A stretch of 64,000 nt of DNA. It comes from Comamonas fluminis. GTDB taxonomy: Bacteria; Pseudomonadota; Gammaproteobacteria; Burkholderiales; Burkholderiaceae_C. Shown here piece by piece: positions 27,982 through 36,301 of this stretch. Under the pieces are notes generated by a model. It was not told where the DNA came from. It saw only the letters and a program-made list of their open reading frames with translations, and searched no databases. The stretch is taken from positions 4,663,501 to 4,727,500 of the forward strand of contig NZ_CP066783.1 in assembly GCF_019186805.1 (NCBI RefSeq), read 5' to 3'. Positions within the stretch are counted from its first letter, which is position 1, and each line of letters opens with the position of its first letter. The position numbers and the translations under genes are program-made.

Positions 27982-28869
27982 ATGGATTTGCGCCGCCTGA
28001 CCTGTTTTCTGGCTGTGGCCGATGAGCTGAACTTCAGCCGTGCGGCCCAGCGCTTGCATATGAGCCAACCCCCACTGAGCCAGCAGATTCGCCTGCTAGA
28101 GCAAGAAATGGGCGCGCAGCTGTTTGAGCGCTCACGCCGCGCCGTCACGCTGACGCCAGCGGGCCTGCTGTTGCAGGAAAAAGCGCGGCAGATTGTGGAG
28201 CTGCACCAGCAAGCGGGCGAGCTAGTTCGCATGGCTGCTGACGGCCTGGCCGGACGGTTGCGCATTGCATTCACAGCCTCGGTGCCGCTGTTCGATGCGT
28301 TCTCCGCCATGCTGCGCAAATTTCGCAGCCGTCACCCGCTGGTCGAGCTGGATCTGCAGCACATGACAACGGGCGAGCAGATTGCGGCGCTTACCGCAGG
28401 GCATATTGACATTGGCTTCATGCGCCCCTCTCCCGCGTTTCGTATTCCCGTTCCCATTCGCGAGCAAACGCTGTGGCGCGACGAGCTGATGCTGGCCCTG
28501 CCAGCCAGTCAGGCCACGACGACTACGAACGATCAGCCTGTCGCACTGAGTCGTCTGGCCGATCAGCCCTTTGTACTGCACCCCGCCGTGCTCGGCGGCG
28601 GCCTGCACGAGCACATTCTGGCTCTGTGTAGCGAAGCTGGCTTTGTCCCTCGCATCGCCCAGCCCGCACGCGAAACATCAACCATGCTGGCACTGGTGGC
28701 TGCAGGCTTAGGGCTCTCCATCATTCCCAGCGTCTACGAGCGTGTCTGCCCGCCGGGCGTTGTGCTGCGCCCGCTGGCCGATGCAACACGCCACTCGCGC
28801 ATTGCGCTGGTCAGCATGCAGCAGGCACCATCGCCCTGCGTGCAGATGTTCTGGCAATTGCTGCGCTGA
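27982..28869 (+). CDS. LysR family transcriptional regulator
   Basis: 295 residues. The HTH MDLRRLTCFLAVADELNFSRAAQ with MSQPPLSQQIRLLE is a textbook LysR N-terminus of the CatR/BenM-like branch, followed by ASVPLFDAFSAMLRKFRSRHP and an effector domain. It is divergent from the ModA-like lipoprotein gene, its likely target. The GST gene follows 55 bases downstream in the same direction. Confidence 0.93.
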   Translation: MDLRRLTCFLAVADELNFSRAAQRLHMSQPPLSQQIRLLEQEMGAQLFERSRRAVTLTPAGLLLQEKARQIVELHQQAGELVRMAADGLAGRLRIAFTASVPLFDAFSAMLRKFRSRHPLVELDLQHMTTGEQIAALTAGHIDIGFMRPSPAFRIPVPIREQTLWRDELMLALPASQATTTTNDQPVALSRLADQPFVLHPAVLGGGLHEHILALCSEAGFVPRIAQPARETSTMLALVAAGLGLSIIPSVYERVCPPGVVLRPLADATRHSRIALVSMQQAPSPCVQMFWQLLR

Positions 28870-28924
28870 ACGGGCTCTGCCTTTACGATGCGGCAGGCAA
28901 ACCATTTCTTCTGGAGCCACCCCT

Positions 28925-29641
28925 ATGACCCACACCCTCGCCGACTTTTCCGTCACCCGCAAATGGCCTGCCCAACACCCTGAGCGCATTCAGCTGTACT
29001 CGCTGCCTACGCCCAACGGCGTGAAGGTGTCGATTGCGCTGGAGGAAATGCAGCTGCCCTATGAGGCGCACCTGGTCAGCTTCCAGACCGAGGACCAGCT
29101 CACCCCCGAGTTCGTGGGCACCTTCCCCAACAACAAGATTCCCGCCATCCTTGACCCGCAAGGCCCGGGCGGCCAGCCGCTGGCCTTGTTTGAATCCGGC
29201 GCCATCCTGATCTATCTGGCTGAAAAATCTGGCAGTCCTTTGCTGCCCGCGGCCCCTGCCGCCCGCTACGAAACGCTGCAGTGGCTGATGTTCCAGATGG
29301 GCGGCGTGGGCCCCATGTTTGGCCAGGTGGGCTTTTTCCACAAATACGGTGGCAAGGACTTTGAAGACAAGCGCCCGCGTGACCGTTACATCAATGAATC
29401 CCGACGCCTGCTGGGCGTGCTGGAGCAGCGCATGCAGGGCCGCGCATGGATCATGGGCGAGCAGTTCACTCTGGCCGACATCGCCATCTGGCCCTGGGTG
29501 CGCAATATGGTCGATGAAAACGGCTACAACGCGGGCGAGCTGGTGGGCTGGCAGAACTTCCCGCAGCTGCAACGCGTGCTGGCCGCCTTTGTGGCGCGGC
29601 CCAGCGTGCAAAAAGGCCTGAATATTCCGCCACGCGGCTAA
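28925..29641 (+). CDS. glutathione S-transferase family protein (YghU/YfcG-like)
   Basis: 238 residues. The thioredoxin-like N-terminal half carries LYSLPTPNGVKVSIALEEM and NNKIPAILD (the cis-proline) and FESGAILIYLAEK; the helical half includes FTLADIAIWPWV. The TPNG region matches the YghU/YfcG disulfide-bond reductases, which use glutathione but act mostly on disulfides. CTGGAG lies about nine bases before ATG 28925. The physiological substrate is unknown. Confidence 0.9.
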   Translation: MTHTLADFSVTRKWPAQHPERIQLYSLPTPNGVKVSIALEEMQLPYEAHLVSFQTEDQLTPEFVGTFPNNKIPAILDPQGPGGQPLALFESGAILIYLAEKSGSPLLPAAPAARYETLQWLMFQMGGVGPMFGQVGFFHKYGGKDFEDKRPRDRYINESRRLLGVLEQRMQGRAWIMGEQFTLADIAIWPWVRNMVDENGYNAGELVGWQNFPQLQRVLAAFVARPSVQKGLNIPPRG

Positions 29642-29782
29642 GCCTGTGGTCTGCGGGGCAGGCACCAACTGTTGCAAAAACGGTGGGTACTGTCCCATGC
29701 ATGAGGTCTTTCAATAGGTGGTCCCGGCCTTATCTTCCAAGGGTCAGGCTTTGCGGATAGCCGAGCCCATCAGGAGATCACC

Positions 29783-30841
29783 ATGACCACCACGACTCAT
29801 AACCCCATTTTGGAAAGCGCCCCACTGGGCCCACGCTGGCCCTGCCTGGACCCTTTCCTGTTCTGCGCTCACCACGATGACAGCTACCCTGCCAGCGACG
29901 GCAAGATGGGCGTGGAGGCCGTGGAATTCGAAGGCCGCGAAATGGGCAGCGACTTCAGCGCCAAGGACGGCTTTTCCATGTACCACGGCGAGCAGGTGCC
30001 CGGCTTTCCCGGCCACCCCCATCGCGGCTTCGAGACCGTGACGCTGGTGCGCAAGGGCCGCATCGACCATGCCGACTCGCTGGGCGCAGCCGCACGCTTT
30101 GGCGGCGGCGATGTGCAGTGGCTCACCGCGGGCAAAGGCATTCAGCACTCGGAAATGTTCCCGCTGCTCAATAGCGACAAGCCCAACCCGCTGGAGCTGT
30201 TCCAGATCTGGCTGAACCTGCCCGCCAGAAACAAGATGGTGGAGCCGCACTTCACCATGTTCTGGAACGAGCAGATTCCGCGCGCCAGCTTCAGCGATGC
30301 TGCGGGCAAGCAGACCACGGTCACCGTGGTCGCTGGTTCACTGCCAGGGGCAGACAAGGCTTTGCCACCGCCCCCCGAATCCTGGGCTTCTCAGGACGGC
30401 AGCGATGTCGCCATCTGGACGCTGGAGCTGGAGCCCGGCGCGCGCTGGACCATGCCCCGGGCGGCAGGCGCGGAAACGCACCGCATGCTCTACTTTTTTG
30501 TAGGCAAGCGCATGACAGTGGGTGGCCAGGCCGTGGACGGGCACAAGGCCATGCATGTGGATGCCCAAAGCGATCTGGAGCTGGTCAACACCGGCGATGT
30601 CACCGCAGAGCTGGTGCTGCTGCAGGGCAAGCCGATTGGCGAGACCGTGTCCCAGTACGGCCCGTTCGTGATGAACACGCAGCAGGAAATCATGCAGGCC
30701 ATGCAGGATTACCGCCGCACCCAGTTCGGCGGCTGGCCCTGGAAGGACAACGACCCTGTGCACGGTGCCGAAAACCGCCGCTTTGCGCGCTACCCCGGCG
30801 CAACGGAGGACGACCTGCCCCCAGCCACGGCTGCCGCCTGA
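29783..30841 (+). CDS. pirin family protein
   Basis: 352 residues, the larger of two pirins in the window. The N-terminal cupin includes PGHPHRGFETVTLV and GKGIQHSEMF, with the His/Glu metal ligands; the C-terminal cupin ends with FGGWPWKDNDPVH, a known pirin tail. AGGAG lies six bases before ATG 29783. It follows the GST gene by 140 bases. Activity (quercetinase-like or regulatory) is not readable. Confidence 0.9.
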   Translation: MTTTTHNPILESAPLGPRWPCLDPFLFCAHHDDSYPASDGKMGVEAVEFEGREMGSDFSAKDGFSMYHGEQVPGFPGHPHRGFETVTLVRKGRIDHADSLGAAARFGGGDVQWLTAGKGIQHSEMFPLLNSDKPNPLELFQIWLNLPARNKMVEPHFTMFWNEQIPRASFSDAAGKQTTVTVVAGSLPGADKALPPPPESWASQDGSDVAIWTLELEPGARWTMPRAAGAETHRMLYFFVGKRMTVGGQAVDGHKAMHVDAQSDLELVNTGDVTAELVLLQGKPIGETVSQYGPFVMNTQQEIMQAMQDYRRTQFGGWPWKDNDPVHGAENRRFARYPGATEDDLPPATAAA

Positions 30842-30877
30842 AAATGGCGCGCCGGATGGCGGTTGTTCAAACGCTGC

Positions 30878-30934
30878 CACAATGTGCGCCTGACCGCCAC
30901 GACCTTTGCGGGCCGTGGCGGCTTTGTTTTGGAG
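30878..30934 (+). promoter_or_regulatory. -10-like CACAAT and 5' leader hairpin upstream of slyD
   Basis: CACAAT at 30878-30883, then CCGCCACGACC (30894-30904) and GGCCGTGGCGG (30911-30921), an 11-base stem with one mismatch and a six-base loop, then CTTTGTTTTGGAG. The hairpin would begin close to the transcript 5' end. The slyD ATG is 65 bases further. Confidence 0.45.
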
Positions 30935-30998
30935 CCGCTCAGGCCGCAGCCTTCCACAGGCTGGGGCGTGCAGGCATCTCTAGGAACCGCCAACTGCC

Positions 30999-31484
30999 AT
31001 GAACATCACCAAAGACACCGCCGTCACCATCAACTACAAGATTCACGAGCTGCTCCCTGGCGGCATCGCCGTCAAACTGCTGGACAAGGGCGACGTGGCC
31101 TACCTGCATGGCGGCTATGAAAACATCTTCGCCAAGGTCGAAGCAGCTCTGGACGGCAAGAAAAAAGGCGACACCGTCACCGTGGACCTGTCCATCGAAG
31201 AAGCTTTTGGCGAGCGTGATGAAAGCCTCAAGCGCACGATTGCCAAAAGCGAGTTCCCCGCAGGCGTCAAGGTGGGCGGCCAACTGCGCGGCACCAACGA
31301 TCAGGGCCTGCCCCAGATCTATCACGTCATGAAGATCAAGGGCCAGGAAGTGCTGCTGGACGGCAACCACCCTCTGGCTGGCATGGCCCTGCGCTTTACC
31401 GGTCTGGTTAATGAAGTGCGCGAAGCCTCGCCCGAAGAGATCGAGCACCGCCATGTGCACGGCGGTCACGGCCACCACCATTAA
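30999..31484 (+). CDS. slyD: FKBP-type peptidyl-prolyl cis-trans isomerase, SlyD-like
   Basis: 161 residues. The split FKBP domain includes VTINYKIHE, YLHGGYENIF and the inserted flap domain around EEAFGERDESL, with NHPLAGMALRFTG, as in SlyD. SlyD is a cytosolic proline isomerase and chaperone whose His-rich tail binds nickel and other metals for hydrogenase maturation. Here the tail is short, HRHVHGGHGHHH, without the cysteines of E. coli SlyD. A terminator shared with purC follows. Confidence 0.92.
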   Translation: MNITKDTAVTINYKIHELLPGGIAVKLLDKGDVAYLHGGYENIFAKVEAALDGKKKGDTVTVDLSIEEAFGERDESLKRTIAKSEFPAGVKVGGQLRGTNDQGLPQIYHVMKIKGQEVLLDGNHPLAGMALRFTGLVNEVREASPEEIEHRHVHGGHGHHH

Positions 31485-31485
31485 A

Positions 31486-31575
31486 AACATAGCTGGCAGC
31501 CTATGCCTTTAAAGGATTTCAGACATTTTTCAATCTGAAATCCTTTATCTAAAAGCGCAAGCAGCTATCAAAACA
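31486..31575 (+). repeat. dispersed repeat copy with a 14-base hairpin inserted in its middle
   Basis: ATAGCTGGCAGC on the left and AAGCGCAAGCAGCTATCAAAA on the right are the two ends of the repeat in inverted arrangement. Between them TAAAGGATTTCAGA (31510-31523) and TCTGAAATCCTTTA (31534-31547) form a perfect stem with a ten-base loop. Other copies have only a few bases at this point. Confidence 0.6.
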
Positions 31576-31607
31576 AAAGGCCCCCGAACCAAAATCCGGG
31601 GGCCTTT
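31576..31607. terminator. bidirectional terminator between slyD and purC
   Basis: AAAGGCCCCCG and CGGGGGCCTTT form an 11-base stem. T-rich sequence is present on both strands, so it serves the convergent slyD and purC. Confidence 0.85.
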
Positions 31608-31628
31608 GTGTATTCAGCGCTTGATCGC

Positions 31629-32546
31629 TCAGGCGGTCAGGCGATCCAGTGCTTCACGGTACTTGGCAGCGGTCTTGTCGATCACTTCCTTGGGCAGACG
31701 GGGCGCGGGCGCCTTCTTGTCCCAGGCCTTGCCGTTGACCTGAGCCTGCTCCAGCCAGTCACGCACAAACTGCTTGTCGTAGCTGGGAGGATTCTCGCCC
31801 TTGGCCAGCGCATCCTCGTAGCCTTCCACCGGCCAGTAGCGCGAGCTGTCGGGGGTCAGCACCTCGTCCATTAGCACCAGCGTGCCGTCTTCGGTCAGGC
31901 CGAATTCGAACTTGGTGTCGGCAATGATCATGCCCTTGGTCAGAGCAATCTCGGCCGCTTCCTTGTAAATCTGGATAGCCGTGTCGCGAATCTGGGCAGC
32001 CAGTTTCTCGCCCACCATTTCCACGGTGCGCTCGTAAGTGATGTTTTCGTCGTGGTCACCCATCTCGGCCTTGGCGGCAGGAGTGTAGATGGGCTCGGGC
32101 AGCTTGGCGGCGTTGGTCAGGCCAGCGGGCAGCTTCACGCCGCACACGGCTTGCGATTCCTGGTATTCCTTCCAGCCGCTGCCGGCCAGATAGCCACGCA
32201 CCACGGCTTCGATCAGCACGGGCTTCAGGCGCTTGACCAGCATGGAGCGGCCTTCCACCTGCTTGACTTCCTCAGGCTTGACCACAGACTCGGGCGCTTC
32301 GCCAGTCAGGTGGTTAGGGCAGATATGGCCCAGCTTGTCGAACCAGAACAGCGCCATCTGCGTCAGCAGCACGCCCTTGCCGGGAATGGGCTCGCCCATG
32401 ATCACGTCAAAGGCAGACAGGCGGTCGGAGGCCACCATCAGAATGCGGTCGTCGCCCACGGCGTAGTTATCGCGGACCTTGCCACGCGCGAGCAAAGGCA
32501 GCGAGGCAATGTTGGAAGTGTGCAGAGCAGAAGGCTGGGTGGTCAT
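31629..32546 (-). CDS. purC: phosphoribosylaminoimidazole-succinocarboxamide synthase
   Basis: 305 residues, the long form typical of many beta- and gammaproteobacteria. It joins CAIR and aspartate with ATP in purine synthesis. [14 protein letters not shown] and [25 protein letters not shown] are the ATP-binding start; [13 protein letters not shown] and [10 protein letters not shown] with [15 protein letters not shown] are active-site blocks. ATG 32546 gives [24 protein letters not shown], close to family N-termini; the open frame before it is not conserved-looking. No other pur gene is adjacent. Confidence 0.95.
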   Translation of the reverse strand: MTTQPSALHTSNIASLPLLARGKVRDNYAVGDDRILMVASDRLSAFDVIMGEPIPGKGVLLTQMALFWFDKLGHICPNHLTGEAPESVVKPEEVKQVEGRSMLVKRLKPVLIEAVVRGYLAGSGWKEYQESQAVCGVKLPAGLTNAAKLPEPIYTPAAKAEMGDHDENITYERTVEMVGEKLAAQIRDTAIQIYKEAAEIALTKGMIIADTKFEFGLTEDGTLVLMDEVLTPDSSRYWPVEGYEDALAKGENPPSYDKQFVRDWLEQAQVNGKAWDKKAPAPRLPKEVIDKTAAKYREALDRLTA

Positions 32547-32991
32547 GGTCGAAATTGGGCTGTCAGGCAATTCAGGCGTGCAGTCGGTCAGCAGGCGCCT
32601 GAAAGCCATAGGGGGCTGCCAGCGTCGCAGGCCCGAGAGGCGGCTGCGTAAAAACGCGATTTTAAGGGCGCATCCACAGGCTTTAACCCTCACGGTCTTT
32701 GCCAGGCGGCATGCGCTGCCACAGAGTTCGGATAGGCAACCAGGCAAAAGCTCTGCCCAGTTTCCCCAAAGCCACTCATTGTGAAGCCAAAACAGCCCGC
32801 CATCAAACTGGGCGACAAGGCCCCTGGCGAGCCTGCGCTATCACCATTTTTTCTTGGCCTTTGCCCAGCCCGGGCGCATAGTGAGTTCACAGGCAAAGAC
32901 GAATGCGCATTCCGAACTGCAAGGCTGCGGCACCGACCGCCAAGGTGGTGAAACCGCAGTGATTTCACTGAGAGCAAAGGAGTGTTTTGTT
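32547..32991. other. intergenic region between purC and hpf, no gene recognised
   Basis: About 445 bases between divergent genes. Short open frames on both strands lack ribosome-binding sites and family signatures. It must carry the purC and hpf promoters. The rpoN gene that often precedes hpf-ptsN in proteobacteria is absent here. Confidence 0.5.
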
Positions 32992-33351
32992 ATGAATCTG
33001 ACAATTAGCGGGCATCACCTGGAGGTCACTCCCTCGCTGCGCAGTTACGTCATGGCCAAGCTGGACCGCATTCTTCGGCACTTCGATCAGGTTGTGGACG
33101 TGAAAGTACTTCTCACTGTTCACAAGCAAAAGGAAAAAGACAAACGACAACGCGCCGGTTGCACGGTGCGCGTAAAAGGGCAAGACTTGTTCGTTGAAAC
33201 CCAGCACTTCGATCTCTATGCCGCCGTGGATGCACTGGCAGACAAGCTCGATCGTGTGGTGATGCGCTACAAGACCCGGCAGCAGGACAATCGCTCCATC
33301 GCCAAACGCTTGACCCCAGAGGGCAGTCAGGTCGAGGCAGTGTCAGTTTGA
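32992..33351 (+). CDS. hpf: ribosome hibernation promoting factor, short form
   Basis: 119 residues. [32 protein letters not shown] is the S30AE/HPF start; the single domain ends near residue 100 with [19 protein letters not shown]. Short HPF binds the 30S decoding region and promotes 100S ribosome dimers with RMF-type partners. AAAGGAG lies nine bases before ATG 32992. ptsN and hprK follow, the common betaproteobacterial order. Confidence 0.92.
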   Translation: MNLTISGHHLEVTPSLRSYVMAKLDRILRHFDQVVDVKVLLTVHKQKEKDKRQRAGCTVRVKGQDLFVETQHFDLYAAVDALADKLDRVVMRYKTRQQDNRSIAKRLTPEGSQVEAVSV

Positions 33352-33425
33352 TGACAGCGAGGCGCAAGCCAAGCGTTTGCGCCGATTTGTGGCAAGGTTG
33401 TCGCCTTGTTACAACGCCTGAAGCG

Positions 33426-33446
33426 CCGCCCCTAGGGGCGGTTTTT
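33426..33446 (+). terminator. intrinsic terminator between hpf and ptsN
   Basis: CCGCCCC and GGGGCGG pair with TA at the tip (four unpaired bases in practice), followed by five T residues. Confidence 0.75.
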
Positions 33447-33507
33447 GATGGTGATCAGGGTTTCCCCACGGTTTTCAGCGCTGCGGTGCATAATTGTTGA
33501 TCACACC

Positions 33508-33981
33508 ATGAATCGCCTAGCTTCTATTCTTCCCGCCGCTCAAGTGCTTGTGAGCGTTGATGTCACCAGCAAGAAACGCGCTTTCGAGGAAGCGGGTTTG
33601 CTCTTTGAGAGCTTGCATGGTCTGTCTCGTGCCCTGATTACCGATAGCCTGTTTGCGCGCGAGCGCTTGGGCTCCACCGGTCTGGGGCACGGAGTTGCCA
33701 TTCCCCATGGCCGCATCAAAGGTCTGACTGCCCCCATGGCAGCAGTCTTCCAACTCGCAAACCCCATCGGCTTTGACGCGCCGGATGAACAGCCGGTCAG
33801 CCTGCTGATCTTCCTGCTGGTTCCCGAAGCGGCAACGCAAAAGCATCTGGAGATCCTCTCCGAGATCGCCGAGCTGCTCAGCGACAGCCAGCTGCGCGAG
33901 CGCCTGAAATCCTGCAACGATGCACCGCAGCTGCACGGCATGATTGCCAACTGGCAATCGTCCGCCGCACCCGCAGTCTGA
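33508..33981 (+). CDS. ptsN: PTS IIA-like nitrogen-regulatory protein
   Basis: 157 residues, EIIA(Ntr) family. The phosphorylation site is His67 in GVAIPHGRIKGL, and LLIFLLVPEAATQKHLEILSEIAELL is the conserved helix. EIIA(Ntr) accepts phosphate from NPr/HPr and controls potassium uptake, nitrogen and stress responses by protein binding. The start at ATG 33508 is short of a strong Shine-Dalgarno sequence but matches the family. It lies between hpf and hprK. Confidence 0.92.
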   Translation: MNRLASILPAAQVLVSVDVTSKKRAFEEAGLLFESLHGLSRALITDSLFARERLGSTGLGHGVAIPHGRIKGLTAPMAAVFQLANPIGFDAPDEQPVSLLIFLLVPEAATQKHLEILSEIAELLSDSQLRERLKSCNDAPQLHGMIANWQSSAAPAV

Positions 33982-34102
33982 GATGCACAGCCCTGAGCAC
34001 TGCATCAGCGCCCAGGGTCATCTGTTCTGTCAGGGCCTTTGCCCGGTGGTCATGTCACCGGCCAGAGGCCTTTTGCTTGCCTGAGCCCCAAGAGATTCAC
34101 CC

Positions 34103-35062
34103 ATGAGACCCAGCGCCATCAGTGCCGACGTATTGTTCGAGGCCTTTCGCAACTCCAGCCTGCGCTGGCAATGGGTGGCAGGCATTGGCGCCTCGGAGCG
34201 CCGCTTTGACGAAATGGCTGTGCGCTCGGCCCGCTCCGGGGCGGACTTGGTGGGCTATCTCAACTACATCCACCCCTACCGGCTGCAGGTGCTGGGCGAG
34301 CGTGAAATCGCCTACCTAACCAATGCCACCTCGCAGGACTGCCTGCGCCGCGTGGCCCGCATCGTGACGCTGGAGCCGCCCGTGCTGGTGCTGGCCGACG
34401 GCCAGGAAGCGCCTGAAGAGCTGATTTCCATGTGCGAGCGTTCGCACATTCCGCTGTTTTCCACCAAGGAGCAATCAGCCTTCGTCATCGACGTGCTGCG
34501 TGCCTACCTGTCCAAGCACTTTGCCGACCGGATCACCATGCACGGCGTGTTCATGGACATTCTGGGCATGGGTGTGCTGCTGACTGGCGAGTCTGGCCTG
34601 GGCAAGAGCGAGCTGGGGCTGGAACTGGTCACCCGCGGCAACGGCCTGGTGGCCGACGATGCGGTAGACCTGTACCGCATCAACCAGACCACGATTGAAG
34701 GCAAGTGCCCTGAGCTGCTGCAGAACCTGCTGGAAGTGCGCGGCATTGGCCTGCTGGATGTGCGCGCCATCTTTGGCGAAACCGCCGTGCGCCGCAAGAT
34801 GCGCCTGAAGCTCATCGTGCACCTGGTGCGCAAGGAAACCATGGAGCGGGAATACGAACGCCTGCCAGCCGAGCCGCTGACGCAGGACGTGCTGGGCGTG
34901 CCGGTGCGCAAGGTGGTGATTCAGGTGGTGGCCGGCCGAAATATCGCCGTGCTGGTGGAAGCCGCTGTGCGCAACGCCATCCTGCAGCTTCGCGGCATCG
35001 ACACCTATCAGGAATTCGTCATGCGCCACCGCCGCGCCATGGAAAGCGGCGAGTCGTTCTGA
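34103..35062 (+). CDS. hprK: HPr kinase/phosphorylase
   Basis: 319 residues. The P-loop GESGLGKS spans 162-169, catalytic His147 lies in ITMHGVFMD, and the HprK signature [15 protein letters not shown] follows. HprK phosphorylates and dephosphorylates a serine of HPr or NPr; in betaproteobacteria it works with an incomplete PTS in regulation. The upstream neighbours hpf and ptsN are the normal context. HPr and enzyme I genes are not in this window. Confidence 0.95.
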   Translation: MRPSAISADVLFEAFRNSSLRWQWVAGIGASERRFDEMAVRSARSGADLVGYLNYIHPYRLQVLGEREIAYLTNATSQDCLRRVARIVTLEPPVLVLADGQEAPEELISMCERSHIPLFSTKEQSAFVIDVLRAYLSKHFADRITMHGVFMDILGMGVLLTGESGLGKSELGLELVTRGNGLVADDAVDLYRINQTTIEGKCPELLQNLLEVRGIGLLDVRAIFGETAVRRKMRLKLIVHLVRKETMEREYERLPAEPLTQDVLGVPVRKVVIQVVAGRNIAVLVEAAVRNAILQLRGIDTYQEFVMRHRRAMESGESF

Positions 35063-35065
35063 GCC

Positions 35066-36280
35066 TCAGACCAGCTGCAGCTTTCCAGGCTCAGCCTGCG
35101 GAAACACCTGCTGCAGCTGCGTTGCGCTGAGCCCGTACATGCGAGCAAACAAGCTGCCCAGCACGGAGCGATATTCATTGAGCACCGGATAGTCGCGGTT
35201 CTGGAACAGCGCTTTTTCGGTCACGTCGATCTGCTCACCCAGCACCTTGCCGCCCGCCTGTGCAGACAGACCTCCACCCAGAAACCAGTACGCCGTGCCA
35301 TGGCCATGATCCGTACCCTTGTTGCCGTTTTCGCGGAAAGTGCGGCCAAATTCGCTGATGACCGCCACCACCGTGTGGCGCCAGCTTTCCGGACCTATGG
35401 CCTGCGCAAAACCCGCCAGCCCCTGACCCAGGTCTTCGAGGCGATTAGCCAGATTGCCGCTAGCGCCGCCCTGGTTCACATGCGTGTCCCAGCCGCCGAT
35501 ATCGACAAAGCCCAGGTCGTACTGATCGCGCATCAGGTGCGCCATGCGCTGGGCCACCAGACCAAAACCTTTGGCACTGATGGCGTCTCGCCCTGCTTTG
35601 TCCATCTCTTCCTGCACGCTGCGCTGCACCGCCGTTTGCACCGCAAAACCTTCGCGCACCGGCGCATCCAGCGCCGTGCCTTGGTACATGGAGGCAATGA
35701 TCTGACTGCGCCTGTCATCCACACCAGCCTTGCGCACCGAAGCCAGCGCCATATTGGCCACTTGGGCATCGCCACGCAGACTCAGCGGCAACTGCGCGGT
35801 AAAGGCCATGGGCGTCACTGTGCGGCGACTGTCCTTTTGCAGCACCTGCGCCAGACGGTTCATAAAGCCCGACTGATAGCTTTTGCCCCCGGCCAGCGGC
35901 TGGCCCAGCTCGATCGAATCCTGGGTTTCAAAGTGGCTGCGGCTCAGATCATTCGTGCCCGCAAATGGCACAAAACCCAGTTGTCCTTGCTGGAACAAAG
36001 GCAGCAGACTGCCTTGCAGCGCGGGATGCAGGCCCCAGCGCGTATCCAGCGGCAAAGCGCCGTTGGCCTCGCCCGGTCTGGCAACCGCAATTGTGGGCCG
36101 CGCCTGGTAGTAAAAATCGCTGTGCGTGGGCACCAGCAAGCTGTTGCAGTCATAGGCCCCGCGCAGAAACACCAGCAAAAAGCGTGGCGTTGCAGCCTGC
36201 AGCGGCGCTGCCAAGCCGCGCCCCAGATAGCAGGCCAGCGGTGCTGCAGCACCCCAGTGAAGGAATTGGCGTCTTTGCAT
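35066..36280 (-). CDS. DUF1501 family protein, probably Tat-exported
   Basis: 404 residues from ATG 36280 (a GTG lies one codon upstream; AAAGGA is eight bases before the ATG). The N-terminus QRRQFLHWGAAAPLACYLG is a twin-arginine signal. The core FLLVFLRGAYDCNSLLVPTH, DIGGWDTHVNQG and VISEFGRTFRENGNKGTDHGHG is the DUF1501 pattern, related to the alkaline phosphatase/sulfatase fold. DUF1501 genes nearly always pair with DUF1800 genes, as here with an 18-base gap. The substrate is unknown. Confidence 0.88.
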   Translation of the reverse strand: MQRRQFLHWGAAAPLACYLGRGLAAPLQAATPRFLLVFLRGAYDCNSLLVPTHSDFYYQARPTIAVARPGEANGALPLDTRWGLHPALQGSLLPLFQQGQLGFVPFAGTNDLSRSHFETQDSIELGQPLAGGKSYQSGFMNRLAQVLQKDSRRTVTPMAFTAQLPLSLRGDAQVANMALASVRKAGVDDRRSQIIASMYQGTALDAPVREGFAVQTAVQRSVQEEMDKAGRDAISAKGFGLVAQRMAHLMRDQYDLGFVDIGGWDTHVNQGGASGNLANRLEDLGQGLAGFAQAIGPESWRHTVVAVISEFGRTFRENGNKGTDHGHGTAYWFLGGGLSAQAGGKVLGEQIDVTEKALFQNRDYPVLNEYRSVLGSLFARMYGLSATQLQQVFPQAEPGKLQLV

Positions 36281-36301
36281 CACAACATCCTTTGTCTGCG
36301 C

